Shown: positions 8,168 to 16,047, counted from the first letter of the stretch. The stretch: DNA of 48,875 bases from Onthovicinus sp900555545 (GCA_949296915.1 CASFPX010000015.1:1-48875); one strand, 5' to 3'. Translations and numbers: made by a program. Notes: a model not told the origin generated them from the letters alone.

Positions 8168-9195
8168 GTTTTTGGAATTATTTTAGGGATCGCGTTGGGC
8201 TGGTAATCAGCGTGGTTGTGCCGGCCGTTGTGGTCGTGCTGTGCATTGCGGCGCTGGGGGAGCCGTCCCTCGGCTTTTTACTGGCATTCATCCTGCTGTT
8301 CTGCTTCTCGCTGGCGTTTGGTGCGGATTTTGTGAAACGCCGCCGGTATTACCGCGATCTGCTCGGTGTGCTGGATGAATTGGACCGCAAGACGCTCATC
8401 GGCTCCGTGATCGGGGAGCCTGATTTTACGGAGGGCAAAATCATGCGCTCCGTCCTGCTCCAGTGCAATAAGGAACAGAATGACGCCATTGCAGCCGTCC
8501 GGCGGGATTCGGAGGACTATCGCGAGTATATTGAAACCTGGGCGCACGAGATTAAGACGCCCCTCGCGAGTACGCGCCTGATCCTGGAGAACCATCCGGG
8601 CGCGGTGGGGGCGGATATCTCCCGCGAGCTGGACCGGGTCGACTTTTTGCTGGAACAGACGCTCTTTTACGCCCGCAGCTCCCAGACGCACAAGGACTAC
8701 ATCATCCGCCGGACTTCGCTCAAGTCGCTGGTCAACGGTGTCTTCCGCCGCAATTCCCGCGCCTTTATTGAGAATAAAATTGCCGTGGAGCCGCTCCGGG
8801 AGGATGTCGCAGTCTACACGGATGTCAAGTGGATGGAATTTATTCTCAATCAGATCATCAATAATGCAATCAAATACAAGCGGGGGACGGATCCGGTCAT
8901 CCGTTTTTCCGCCGACTGCAGGAGCGGCAGCGTGTATCTGACCGTTTCAGATAACGGAATCGGGATCCCGGCGAGCGACCTGCCCCGCATTTTTGATAAG
9001 GGCTTCACCGGGCAGACGGGTCGCCGGTACGGCAAATCTACGGGCATTGGGCTCTATCTGTGTCAAAAGCTCTGCCGCAAGCTTGGTGTAGGGATCTCCG
9101 CCCAGTCGCAGGAGGGGCAGGGGACGGCGCTGACCATCGAATTCCCCGTCAGCGAGCTGGCCGCCCTGACGCAAAGTGACAAAACCGTAAGTTGA
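8164..9195 (+). CDS. Intramembrane-sensing histidine kinase (BceS-like)
   Basis: A 343-residue kinase with two membrane helices (about residues 12-31 and 36-55) joined by a loop of only a few residues, the hallmark of intramembrane-sensing kinases that detect stimuli through a BceAB-type transporter. The H box is WAHEIKTPLAS with His128, the N box NQIINNAIKYK, and the G boxes DNGIGIPASDLPRIFDKG and GKSTGIGLYL. It overlaps the OmpR-type regulator by ATGA, and 75 bases separate it from the bceA-like ATPase, consistent with sensing through that transporter. Confidence 0.93.
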   Translation: MSFWNYFRDRVGLVISVVVPAVVVVLCIAALGEPSLGFLLAFILLFCFSLAFGADFVKRRRYYRDLLGVLDELDRKTLIGSVIGEPDFTEGKIMRSVLLQCNKEQNDAIAAVRRDSEDYREYIETWAHEIKTPLASTRLILENHPGAVGADISRELDRVDFLLEQTLFYARSSQTHKDYIIRRTSLKSLVNGVFRRNSRAFIENKIAVEPLREDVAVYTDVKWMEFILNQIINNAIKYKRGTDPVIRFSADCRSGSVYLTVSDNGIGIPASDLPRIFDKGFTGQTGRRYGKSTGIGLYLCQKLCRKLGVGISAQSQEGQGTALTIEFPVSELAALTQSDKTVS

Positions 9196-9202
9196 CCGTA
9201 AG
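9184..9202 (+). promoter_or_regulatory. Direct-repeat operator candidate for the OmpR-type regulator
   Basis: ACCGTAAG occurs at 9184-9191 and again at 9195-9202, an exact 8-base repeat with 11-base (one helical turn) phasing, as for tandem PhoB/OmpR-type half-sites. It overlaps the kinase stop codon and lies about 70-85 bases before the ATPase start. A TACAAT box at 9235-9240 is the likely -10 element; no good -35 box is seen, consistent with activation. Confidence 0.45.
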
Positions 9203-9270
9203 ATAAAGCGATGGCAGCAGGACGCACATTGGGGTACAATAGAGCCATAGTTTTCAAGGAGGTAACACGC

Positions 9271-10038
9271 ATGGAAAACGTATTAAGTGTACGCAATATT
9301 GAAAAATACTATGGCGCAAAGGGGAGTGTGACAAAGGCTGTCGACGGCATCAGCTTTGAGGTAGCTCAGGGTGAGTTCGTGGGGATTATGGGGCCGTCCG
9401 GCTCCGGCAAGACCACGGTGCTCAACTGCATCTCCACGATCGATACTGTCACATCCGGCGAGATTTATATCGACGGCGGCGATATCACTAAGCTCAAGCC
9501 CAACAAGCTCTCCAAGTTCCGCCGGGAAAAGCTTGGCTTCATTTTTCAGGATTTTAACCTGCTGGATACCCTCACAGCGCGTGAGAATATCGCACTGGCC
9601 CTGACGATCACCAATGTCCATCCCAAAGACATTGACCCGCGCATCAATCTGATTGCCAAACGGCTGGAGATTGAGGACGTGCTGGAGAAGTACCCCTATC
9701 AGATGTCCGGAGGCCAGCGCCAGCGCGTTGCGTGCGCCCGGGCGATTGTGACAAACCCGTCCCTGATCCTGGCAGATGAGCCGACCGGCGCACTGGACTC
9801 CAAGTCCTCCCGCATGCTGCTCGACTGCCTGACCCGCTTGAATGAGGAGGTTCAGGCAACGATCCTCATGGTCACGCACGACGCATTCACCGCCAGCTAC
9901 TGCCATCGTATCTTATTTATCAAGGATGGCAAGATCTTCAACGAGCTGCGCCGCGGCGGGGACAGCCGCAAGACCTTCTTTAATAAGATCATCGACGTTG
10001 TAACCCTGCTCGGAGGTGACAACAGCGATGTTATTTAA
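9271..10038 (+). CDS. Peptide-antibiotic ABC transporter ATPase (BceA-like)
   Basis: A 255-residue ATPase of the MacB/LolD/BceA class. Walker A is GPSGSGKTT, the Q loop is in FIFQDFNLLDTL, the signature MSGGQRQRVACARA and Walker B LILADEPTGALDS. An in-frame codon further upstream extends the frame, but the ATG at 9271 has AAGGAGGT eight bases before it and begins with the family N-terminus. It should energise the FtsX-type permeases that follow; its end overlaps the next start by 11 bases. Family knowledge: BceAB modules detach bacitracin, nisin or similar peptides from lipid II-cycle intermediates. The actual substrate here is unknown. Confidence 0.93.
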   Translation: MENVLSVRNIEKYYGAKGSVTKAVDGISFEVAQGEFVGIMGPSGSGKTTVLNCISTIDTVTSGEIYIDGGDITKLKPNKLSKFRREKLGFIFQDFNLLDTLTARENIALALTITNVHPKDIDPRINLIAKRLEIEDVLEKYPYQMSGGQRQRVACARAIVTNPSLILADEPTGALDSKSSRMLLDCLTRLNEEVQATILMVTHDAFTASYCHRILFIKDGKIFNELRRGGDSRKTFFNKIIDVVTLLGGDNSDVI

Positions 10039-12022
10039 GTTGGCCAGGGGCAACGTCAAGAAGAGCTTTAAGGATTACTCTGTCTATTTCCTGACGCTCA
10101 TGCTCGGCGTATGCATGTTCTATGTGTTCAATTCTATCGAGTCGCAGCAGGCCATCCTCGATCTGAGCGCCTCCATGAGCGAACTGATGCAGACCGGTAT
10201 CAAGCTGATGGGTTACATCTCCGTACTGGTAGCGGTGATCCTGGGATTTTTGATCCTGTATGCCAATAAGTTCCTCATGAAGCGCCGCAGCGCAGAGCTG
10301 GGGATTTATCTGACTCTTGGGATGGACCGGACGCGGATCGCCCTGATGATGGCGATGGAGACCTTCCTCGTAGGCCTGCTGTCCCTGGTGATCGGTCTAG
10401 CGCTCGGCGTGGTGCTGTCTCAGGCATTCTCCTCCCTCTCGGCGCTATTGTTGGGGGTGACAATTTCGGACTTCGAGATTGTGTTCTCCGTGGATGCTCT
10501 TGTCAAAACGCTCATCTGTTTTGTGGTCGTATTTCTGATCTCCATGATCTTTAATACGCACCAGATCTCGCGGATCAAATTGATCGATCTGCTCAACAGC
10601 GGCCGCCGCGGCGAGACGCTCCGCTTCCATCGCCGGTGGGTAAATCTGCTGGCGTTAGTGATCGGCTGTGCGATGCTTGGCACGGCGTACTGGCTGCTGT
10701 TCGACAATGGGCTCGCCGAATTCGACAGGGAATTTGCGGCCTGTCTGGTGATTGGATTTTTTGGTACGTTTGTCTTTTTCTTTGCGATTGCGGGGATCAT
10801 CCTGGATGTCGCCCGGTCCTGCAAGGGGATCTACTACAAAAAGCTCAACGCCTTTGTGGTTCGTCAGTTCAGCAGCAAGATGAACACCAATTTTATCTCC
10901 ATCTCGCTCGTCTGCCTGATGCTCCTGCTCTCCATCGGAACGATCTCCTGCGGGCTCACGGTTGGCGATCTGTTCACCAAGGATATTGATTCCATCGCCC
11001 CATATGACGTCTCGGTCATGGCCAATGTCAACCGGGATTTTGACCGTGAGGCGTGGGAACGCACAACCTTTGCCCAGACAGCAGAGGAGAACGGATTTGA
11101 CCTCTCCGCCGTGGCCCGCGACTATATAGAATTTAACACCTACTATGAAAATGATTTGACCTATGAGGTGTTTGCCCCTGGCGGACTGGATGAGCTCGAA
11201 AAAACAATGGCTATGGGCACACTGCCGTTCATGCGCTTGAGCGATTACAACCATCTGTGCCGGATGCTCGGCTTGGAGGAGAAAACACTCACGGGGGATC
11301 AGTATCTTATTTCGAGCAACTACTCCGGGTTTGAGGAGATGTTCAATACCTACCTGAGTACTGGCGGTACCTTGGAACTTGACGGCCATACCTATACACC
11401 GGCTCAGGATCATATCGAGACAATCGCTTCCTATACCTTCCTGATGGGTACCAGCGGGATGGTTGTTGTTCCAGATGAAACTGTGGCAAATATGCAGTTT
11501 CTGGACCGGTACGTCAATATCCAGCTGAAGGACGGCGCGAACAGCCTGGATCTTCTGCTGCAGGAGATGGAAAAGCCCGCCTATGAAAACTACACGATGG
11601 TCGCCCGCCAGGATGTGGTGGATATGGGGTACAGCATGAAGTTTACGGCCGTGTATTTGATGATGTACGTTGGGATCATCTTTATGATCACCTCTGCCGC
11701 CGTTCTGGCCCTCCAGCAGCTATCGGAAGCGGCCGACAACCGCCGGCGCTATCAGACGCTCAAACGGCTGGGCGTTTCCGACCGGATGGCGGACGGCGCG
11801 CTCTTCAAGCAGGTGCTGATGTACTTCCTACTGCCAATGATCGTGGCAATTTGCCATGCCGCTGTCGGGCTGACAGTCATCAACAATGTGATCGGCATGC
11901 TCGGCTACGCCAGCATGGGGATCAGCCTGGCCATCTGCGCCGCATTGCTCGGCGCGATCTATCTCGCATACTTTGCCGCCACCTATATCAGTGCCCGTGC
12001 CGCGATCCGCGGCCGCCGCTGA
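10028..12022 (+). CDS. Peptide-antibiotic ABC transporter permease with sensor loop (BceB-like)
   Basis: A 664-residue permease of the FtsX/BceB class. It has an N-terminal membrane helix, three helices with an FtsX motif (SAELGIYLTLGMDRTRIALM), further helices to about residue 315, then a soluble extracellular domain of about 210 residues (roughly 325-540), and a final FtsX block containing ALQQLSEAADNRRRYQTLKR. The large loop between helices 7 and 8 is the ligand- and kinase-coupling element of BceB proteins. GTG at 10016 would extend the frame by four codons, but the ATG at 10028 has GGAGG 11 bases upstream and the expected MLFKLARGNVKK start. A GC-rich hairpin separates it from a paralogous, loop-less permease. 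Confidence 0.92.
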   Translation: MLFKLARGNVKKSFKDYSVYFLTLMLGVCMFYVFNSIESQQAILDLSASMSELMQTGIKLMGYISVLVAVILGFLILYANKFLMKRRSAELGIYLTLGMDRTRIALMMAMETFLVGLLSLVIGLALGVVLSQAFSSLSALLLGVTISDFEIVFSVDALVKTLICFVVVFLISMIFNTHQISRIKLIDLLNSGRRGETLRFHRRWVNLLALVIGCAMLGTAYWLLFDNGLAEFDREFAACLVIGFFGTFVFFFAIAGIILDVARSCKGIYYKKLNAFVVRQFSSKMNTNFISISLVCLMLLLSIGTISCGLTVGDLFTKDIDSIAPYDVSVMANVNRDFDREAWERTTFAQTAEENGFDLSAVARDYIEFNTYYENDLTYEVFAPGGLDELEKTMAMGTLPFMRLSDYNHLCRMLGLEEKTLTGDQYLISSNYSGFEEMFNTYLSTGGTLELDGHTYTPAQDHIETIASYTFLMGTSGMVVVPDETVANMQFLDRYVNIQLKDGANSLDLLLQEMEKPAYENYTMVARQDVVDMGYSMKFTAVYLMMYVGIIFMITSAAVLALQQLSEAADNRRRYQTLKRLGVSDRMADGALFKQVLMYFLLPMIVAICHAAVGLTVINNVIGMLGYASMGISLAICAALLGAIYLAYFAATYISARAAIRGRR

Positions 12023-12053
12023 GCGGGTAAGGCTGAGTATATCACCCCTCACG

Positions 12054-12092
12054 CAGGCGCCCGCCCCGACCACCCCTCCGGGCGGGCGCCTG
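12054..12092. terminator. GC-rich hairpin between the two BceB-type genes
   Basis: CAGGCGCCCGCC (12054-12065) and GGCGGGCGCCTG (12081-12092) pair perfectly over 12 bp. The following sequence is not a proper T run, so this may be an attenuator or mRNA-stability element that sets lower expression of the second permease rather than a full terminator. Confidence 0.5.
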
Positions 12093-12121
12093 TTCTATCC
12101 CGGACGGGAGGAGGAATTTTT

Positions 12122-13489
12122 ATGTATTTCAAGCTCGCTTTCAAAAATGTACGCAAAAGTTCCCGCGACTTTTTTATTTACTTTATCACACTGGCGGTGT
12201 CCGTCTATTTGTTGTATACGTTCAATTCCCTTGACGGATGGCGTGGCGGCCTGGACTTGCAAAAAATTCAATTGGATCTCTTTGAGGAGACCGCTAAAAT
12301 TTTGCAGTACTTTTCCGTGTTCACAATTGTAATTTTTGCCTTTTTAATCCTCTATGCCAACCGCTATCTGATCCGGCGGCGTAAACAGGAGTTCGGCATC
12401 TATCGCACACTGGGCATGGGGAACGCCCAAGTGGCCCGTGTCCTGATTTATGAGACGGTGATTGCCGGCATATCCTCGCTGATTGTCGGATTGCTGGCCG
12501 GCATCGTGCTGTCGCCGCTGTTCGGGTTATTGACCTCCGTGATTTTCAGCGCGGATTACCACTTCCATATCATCGTATTTCCCTATGCTATCACGGTCAC
12601 CCTGATCTGCTTTGCCGCAATTTTTTTGATTGTGATGGTGTGCAATGTTCGGATGCTCCGCCGTCAGCGCGATATCGACCTGATCCAGGGGAGCCGGAAA
12701 AAGGAACGCCTGCGTGCGCAGGGGAAATTCGCCTCCGTAATTTTCTTTGCACTATCGATCATTCTGCTCACGATTGTCTATTATGTATCGGTCAGGAGTA
12801 TGGAGATGTTTGTGTTCTATCTGCTGCCGCTCGGCGTGGCGGCGTGCCTTGGTACGCTGTTCTTCTTCCGCTTCATCGCAGGCACCATCCTCTCATTGGC
12901 ACGTGCGAATCAGCGGTTCTATTATAAAAAGCTGCACCTCTTTGTACTGCGGCAGATCGACGATAAAATCAACAGCAACTATCGGGCCGTGTCCGCCGTG
13001 TGCGTGCTGCTGACGATCTCGATCTGTATGTTCTCCATGGCAGTCGGTGCGGCCTCCGGAATGACGGGAGATCTGTATTCACAGCAGATCAGTGCGGTGC
13101 CGGTGTATATCGGCATGTATTTTGGGATTGTGTTTATCGTGGCCGGGGCTGCCATCCTTTCACTTCAGCAGCTCTCACAGGCGACGGATAGCCGCCGGTC
13201 TTATCAGATTATTGACCAAATCGGTACGTCCCGCCAAATGGAGCGCGGAGCGGTGACGACGCAAAACCTGATCTATTTTGGCCTTCCGTTGGTGCTTGCC
13301 TGTGTTCACTCTATCTTCGGCATCCGGCTCATTTCTTCCCTGATCGGAGCGCTGATCGGTTCCTCCATGGCCGCATGGACAGTTACGCCAATTGTGATCC
13401 TTGTGATTTACGGGGTGTATTTTGCTCTGACCAACTTCGGCTGTAAAAGGATCCTGCTCAAAAAATCGGGGGAGCGCGCGGCGGCCTGA
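12122..13489 (+). CDS. FtsX-family permease, BceB paralogue lacking the extracellular sensor domain
   Basis: A 455-residue paralogue of the preceding permease. It aligns by eye through the N-terminal helices (YFKLAFKNVRKSSRDFFIYF; QEFGIYRTLGMGNAQVARVL) and the C-terminal block (SLQQLSQATDSRRSYQIIDQ). Where the 664-residue paralogue has about 210 external residues, this one passes from MTGDLYSQQISAVP straight into the next membrane helix. The frame is intact with a good GGAGGA ribosome site, so it is not simply broken. It could be a partner subunit in an asymmetric transporter, a regulator, or an independent FtsX-like protein. It starts 99 bases after the paralogue and appears to be the last gene of the resistance operon. 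Confidence 0.88.
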   Translation: MYFKLAFKNVRKSSRDFFIYFITLAVSVYLLYTFNSLDGWRGGLDLQKIQLDLFEETAKILQYFSVFTIVIFAFLILYANRYLIRRRKQEFGIYRTLGMGNAQVARVLIYETVIAGISSLIVGLLAGIVLSPLFGLLTSVIFSADYHFHIIVFPYAITVTLICFAAIFLIVMVCNVRMLRRQRDIDLIQGSRKKERLRAQGKFASVIFFALSIILLTIVYYVSVRSMEMFVFYLLPLGVAACLGTLFFFRFIAGTILSLARANQRFYYKKLHLFVLRQIDDKINSNYRAVSAVCVLLTISICMFSMAVGAASGMTGDLYSQQISAVPVYIGMYFGIVFIVAGAAILSLQQLSQATDSRRSYQIIDQIGTSRQMERGAVTTQNLIYFGLPLVLACVHSIFGIRLISSLIGALIGSSMAAWTVTPIVILVIYGVYFALTNFGCKRILLKKSGERAAA

Positions 13490-13500
13490 CAATAAAAATT

Positions 13501-13568
13501 GCCGTTCACCCTGGGCCTCCCCGGGTGAACGGCTTGCCGGACAAGTCGGCAAACGCATAAATTTTTCT
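13501..13568 (+). terminator. Double hairpin downstream of the resistance operon
   Basis: GCCGTTCACCC (13501-13511) pairs perfectly with GGGTGAACGGC (13523-13533). A second short stem TTGCCG/CGGCAA (13534-13539 with 13547-13552) follows, and a T-rich run begins at 13561. A run of A before the first stem would make it usable on the minus strand too. Confidence 0.6.
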
Positions 13569-13661
13569 TTCGATTTGTCCCGCGGTAGTATTCTATGCAT
13601 CCGAGCAGCCGCCATACATGACAATTTTTTCCGATCAAAACAGGAAAGTATAAAATATTGC

Positions 13662-13690
13662 TTGCAATCAGACGATGATTGTGGTAAAAT
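13662..13690 (+). promoter_or_regulatory. Promoter of secG
   Basis: TTGCAA at 13662-13667, a 17-base spacer and TAAAAT at 13685-13690, about 60 bases before the secG start. Confidence 0.6.
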
Positions 13691-13750
13691 CAGTCATGTA
13701 CTTATGTTCAATGTGATTTCAGATGTTTTGAAATATCGGAGGTTTGTTTC

Positions 13751-14002
13751 ATGTCAGCGCTTCAGATTGTTTTGGGTGTTCTTTTTATCATTCTTTCGGT
13801 TCTTTTAATTATTATTGTTTTGATGCAGCAGAGCCGTCAGGCTAACCTGAGCGGCGCCATTCAGGGCGGTGCGGATTCCTTCTTGGGTAAAAATAAGGCC
13901 CGCGGCATTGATGCCCGTTTGGCACGCATCACCAAGTACTTCGGCATTGCGTTTTTTGTACTTGCTCTTGCCGCTATGTATCTGCTGGCATATATCGTCT
14001 GA
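13751..14002 (+). CDS. secG: Protein-export membrane protein SecG
   Basis: An 83-residue protein with two membrane helices (about residues 4-25 and 60-82) joined by a cytoplasmic loop containing LMQQSRQANLSGAIQGGADS, the conserved core of SecG. It is the small accessory subunit of the SecYEG translocon and assists SecA-driven secretion. The length is normal. Ribosome site CGGAGG precedes the ATG. It is a single-gene unit with its own promoter and an excellent terminator, placed just upstream of a tRNA gene. Confidence 0.95.
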   Translation: MSALQIVLGVLFIILSVLLIIIVLMQQSRQANLSGAIQGGADSFLGKNKARGIDARLARITKYFGIAFFVLALAAMYLLAYIV

Positions 14003-14020
14003 TTGGTAATATGTGCAATT

Positions 14021-14043
14021 GCGGGGCTTTGCCCCGCTTTTTC
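14021..14043 (+). terminator. Intrinsic terminator of secG
   Basis: GCGGGGC (14021-14027), TTT loop, GCCCCGC (14031-14037), followed by a T run. Confidence 0.92.
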
Positions 14044-14080
14044 TTAACTTCTGGCAGAATAGTATTTGTGCGAAAAAGAC

Positions 14081-14109
14081 TTGATTTTTTTAGCGTGTTC
14101 CTGTATAAT
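14081..14109 (+). promoter_or_regulatory. Promoter of tRNA-Leu
   Basis: TTGATT (14081-14086), a 17-base spacer and a perfect TATAAT (14104-14109), ending 11 bases before the mature tRNA sequence. Confidence 0.8.
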
Positions 14110-14120
14110 ATCACTGTTAC

Positions 14121-14208
14121 GCCGGTGTGATGGAATTGGTAGACGTGACGGACTCAAAATCCGTTGGACTAATCCTCCGTGTGGGTTCGAGTCCCACCAC
14201 CGGCACCA
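14121..14208 (+). tRNA. tRNA-Leu (anticodon CAA)
   Basis: A class II tRNA of 88 bases including an encoded CCA. The acceptor stem GCCGGTG pairs with CACCGGC. The anticodon stem ACGGA/TCCGT encloses the loop CTCAAAA, giving anticodon CAA, which reads UUG. The long variable arm and the T arm (GTGGG TTCGAGT CCCAC) are complete. It has its own promoter and terminator. Confidence 0.97.
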
Positions 14209-14245
14209 CGTCGGGGCAAAGTCCGCTTTGCTCCGGCGTCTTTTT
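14208..14245 (+). terminator. Terminator of tRNA-Leu
   Basis: A 14-bp stem (14208-14221 with 14226-14239, two G-T wobbles) is followed by CTTTTT. It abuts the encoded CCA. Confidence 0.85.
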
Positions 14246-14295
14246 ATGCCCATAGCAAAAAAGACGTCATCCGTCCGCTCCCTTGCTCCTCCTTT

Positions 14296-14350
14296 CCAAC
14301 TGCGACCCACTTCGTTGGGCTCGCAGTTGGTGTGCCGCCCTGCGGGCGGC
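14296..14350. repeat. Tandem GC-rich palindromes, possible REP-like element
   Basis: CCAACTGCGA (14296-14305) pairs perfectly with TCGCAGTTGG (14321-14330), with an inner CCCA/TGGG stem. It is followed directly by GCCGCCC-TGC-GGGCGGC (14334-14350). The pair sits in non-coding DNA after the tRNA terminator and has no T run, so it looks like a palindromic repeat unit rather than a terminator. Whether it is dispersed elsewhere in the genome cannot be seen here. Confidence 0.4.
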
Positions 14351-14431
14351 ATTCTCCATGATCGAGAGAATATCGATTTTAACCGTCCCCTCCAAAGAGT
14401 CCCTTTCTAAACAAAGTTGTAAGGGTAGCAG

Positions 14432-14474
14432 AAAGCCCGAATCCTTTGATTCTTGAGGGATTCGGGCTTTTTCT
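14432..14474 (+). terminator. Orphan intrinsic terminator
   Basis: AAAGCCCGAATCC (14432-14444) pairs over 13 bp with GGATTCGGGCTTT (14458-14470), followed by a T run. No gene that it could end is visible between it and the tRNA terminator; a lost gene or an unseen small RNA is possible. Confidence 0.75.
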
Positions 14475-14860
14475 TGTATCTTGCATTTATTTGAAAGCGG
14501 TTAAAATTCGTTGGCATTGCAGTACTTATTGCAGTACGAAACCGCACTGGCCAGGCCGAGACTTTTTAAGTACTCAAACGCTTTATCACTTGAATCCTTT
14601 TCACACTCTTCGAATACATCGCAGTGGGTGTTTTATAGGGGTTGTGGTGATTGTTCTGAATCCGATACAACGAGTAACACATGTGAATAGGGCATCATGT
14701 CATTATATTCGAAACAGTGGAATCACAGCCCTATATCAGATTTGTTTCAAAAAATGATTGGCATAGATCAATTGATTTTGTCTAATCATAGTCATCAAAA
14801 ATAATTAAAATATATTTAAGTGGAATTTCGCGGATACATTATTATCGAGGTCGGGACTTA
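14475..14860. other. AT-rich gene-poor stretch with a decayed minus-strand coding remnant
   Basis: This stretch is clearly richer in A and T than its surroundings and holds no intact gene I can support. On the minus strand about 43 codons ending at a TAA near 14502 read as protein-like sequence (for example CDVFEECEKDSSDKAFEYLK), with an in-frame stop just upstream near 14629, so it looks like the tail of a decayed gene. I do not recognise the family. Its position right after a tRNA gene would fit remains of an integrated element, but no integrase motif or attachment repeat is visible. Confidence 0.3.
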
Positions 14861-14865
14861 AACGA

Positions 14866-14906
14866 GAAAAGCTCAGGGGACACACCTGATAATCCCTGGG
14901 CTTTTC
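14866..14906. terminator. Terminator of the GT4 glycosyltransferase gene
   Basis: GAAAAGCTCAGGG (14866-14878) pairs over 13 bp (one wobble) with CCCTGGGCTTTTC (14894-14906). On the minus strand it lies 11 bases after the glycosyltransferase stop and is followed by a T-rich stretch. Confidence 0.75.
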
Positions 14907-14916
14907 GTCTAAGTTC

Positions 14917-16047
14917 TCAGAGAATTCCCTTTTTATAATCTTCAATTACCTCTCGGAACATTTCCTCCGCCTTCTCAACAGAGCGTTCCACCCGATATTC
15001 GTCGCCCTCCTGTGCATATTTTTTAGACATTTCCGCGCGTTCTTCCGGATGCTCGATCCAGTAGTCGATTTTGGCGGCAAGCGCTTTGGGATCATCCGGC
15101 TTAAACAGGCTTCGCTCATCAAGTGCAAACTGACGCGTAGCCGACTGCGGCGCGTCACAGATAACCGGTACTAAGCCGCAGGCAAAACTCTCCATACAGC
15201 TGATTGCCTCAATCTCCACCACGGAGGCGTGCACATACAGATCGCAGGAGTGAATCAGATTGATCAACTTATCCTGGGAATAAAATCCAATTACCGGCGG
15301 GTGCGGGAGTGTCTTCCCTAAGATGCGCAGCGCCTCCTCACGCGGTCCTTTCCCGGCCAGATACAGCTGAATTTTGTCCTTATATCGAGAGTGCGCGATG
15401 GCTTTAATCAGCACATTCTGGCGCTTTTCGGGGGACAGCCGGCCGATCATAAGGATGCGGAACAGGTCGTCATGAACCGCAGGTTTTTCCACAGGCGGAT
15501 GGAAGGCGCTGTCCACCCCGTTGGAGATCACATACAGCTTGGCATCATAACCGTTCTTTTCCAGCTGTTGTGCGATAAATTTGGACGGACAGTGGATGTG
15601 GTGAAAATCTTTATAAAATGTGCGGTAGAAAAATTTATAAACCGCCTCGTTCATCATGGGGAGAGCGTCTGTATGCGTGATATAGGTGACATTTTCCGGC
15701 TGTACGTGGAAGGCGGTCGAACAGGGGATTCCCATTTCACGCGCGATCTTCATGGCATTGTGTTCAAAGGGGAAGGGCATCATCAGGTGTACCACATCGG
15801 CTCCCTCAAACGCCTTGCGGAATACTTTTTTATCACTGCGGGCAAAAATAATTCCCTGTTTGCGTGCGATTGGCGTGGCAACCGGGCAGTAGCGCTCCCG
15901 CACAGTATATTTATCGGCCTCTGCCTCTCCGGTGGAGACAAACTTAACAGTGTGCCCGTGGGAACGCAGCATATTGGCAAACCGGTACGCTGTCATAGTC
16001 GTACCGTTGTTGAGCTGTAAAGTGTCGATTACAATAACAATAGTCAC
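14917..16047 (-). CDS. Glycosyltransferase family 4 (GT-B fold)
   Basis: A 376-residue retaining glycosyltransferase. The N-terminal domain (IDTLQLNNGTTMTAYRFANML) should bind the acceptor; the C-terminal domain has the donor-site block MIGRLSPEKRQNVLIKA and an E-x7-E element inside VEIEAISCMESFACGLVPVI, as in GT4 enzymes. No signal peptide is seen, so it acts at the cytoplasmic membrane face. The closest general class is diacylglycerol glucosyltransferase or poly-hexose GT4 enzymes, but the acceptor cannot be assigned. It starts with GTG at 16047 behind AAGAGGTG. It is a single-gene unit with a clear promoter and terminator. Confidence 0.88.
   Translation of the reverse strand: MTIVIVIDTLQLNNGTTMTAYRFANMLRSHGHTVKFVSTGEAEADKYTVRERYCPVATPIARKQGIIFARSDKKVFRKAFEGADVVHLMMPFPFEHNAMKIAREMGIPCSTAFHVQPENVTYITHTDALPMMNEAVYKFFYRTFYKDFHHIHCPSKFIAQQLEKNGYDAKLYVISNGVDSAFHPPVEKPAVHDDLFRILMIGRLSPEKRQNVLIKAIAHSRYKDKIQLYLAGKGPREEALRILGKTLPHPPVIGFYSQDKLINLIHSCDLYVHASVVEIEAISCMESFACGLVPVICDAPQSATRQFALDERSLFKPDDPKALAAKIDYWIEHPEERAEMSKKYAQEGDEYRVERSVEKAEEMFREVIEDYKKGIL

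Noticed and set aside
13501..13533. Perfect hairpin taken alone as a plus-strand terminator
   Set aside because: No T run follows it directly; only together with the next small stem and the later T-rich run does it fit a terminator, so it is listed as a compound structure.
14044..14410. Open frames on both strands across tRNA-Leu
   Set aside because: Their sequences (for example WCRWWDSNPHGG and RCDGIGRRDGLK) are the classic false translations of a class II tRNA gene; the tRNA fully explains the region.
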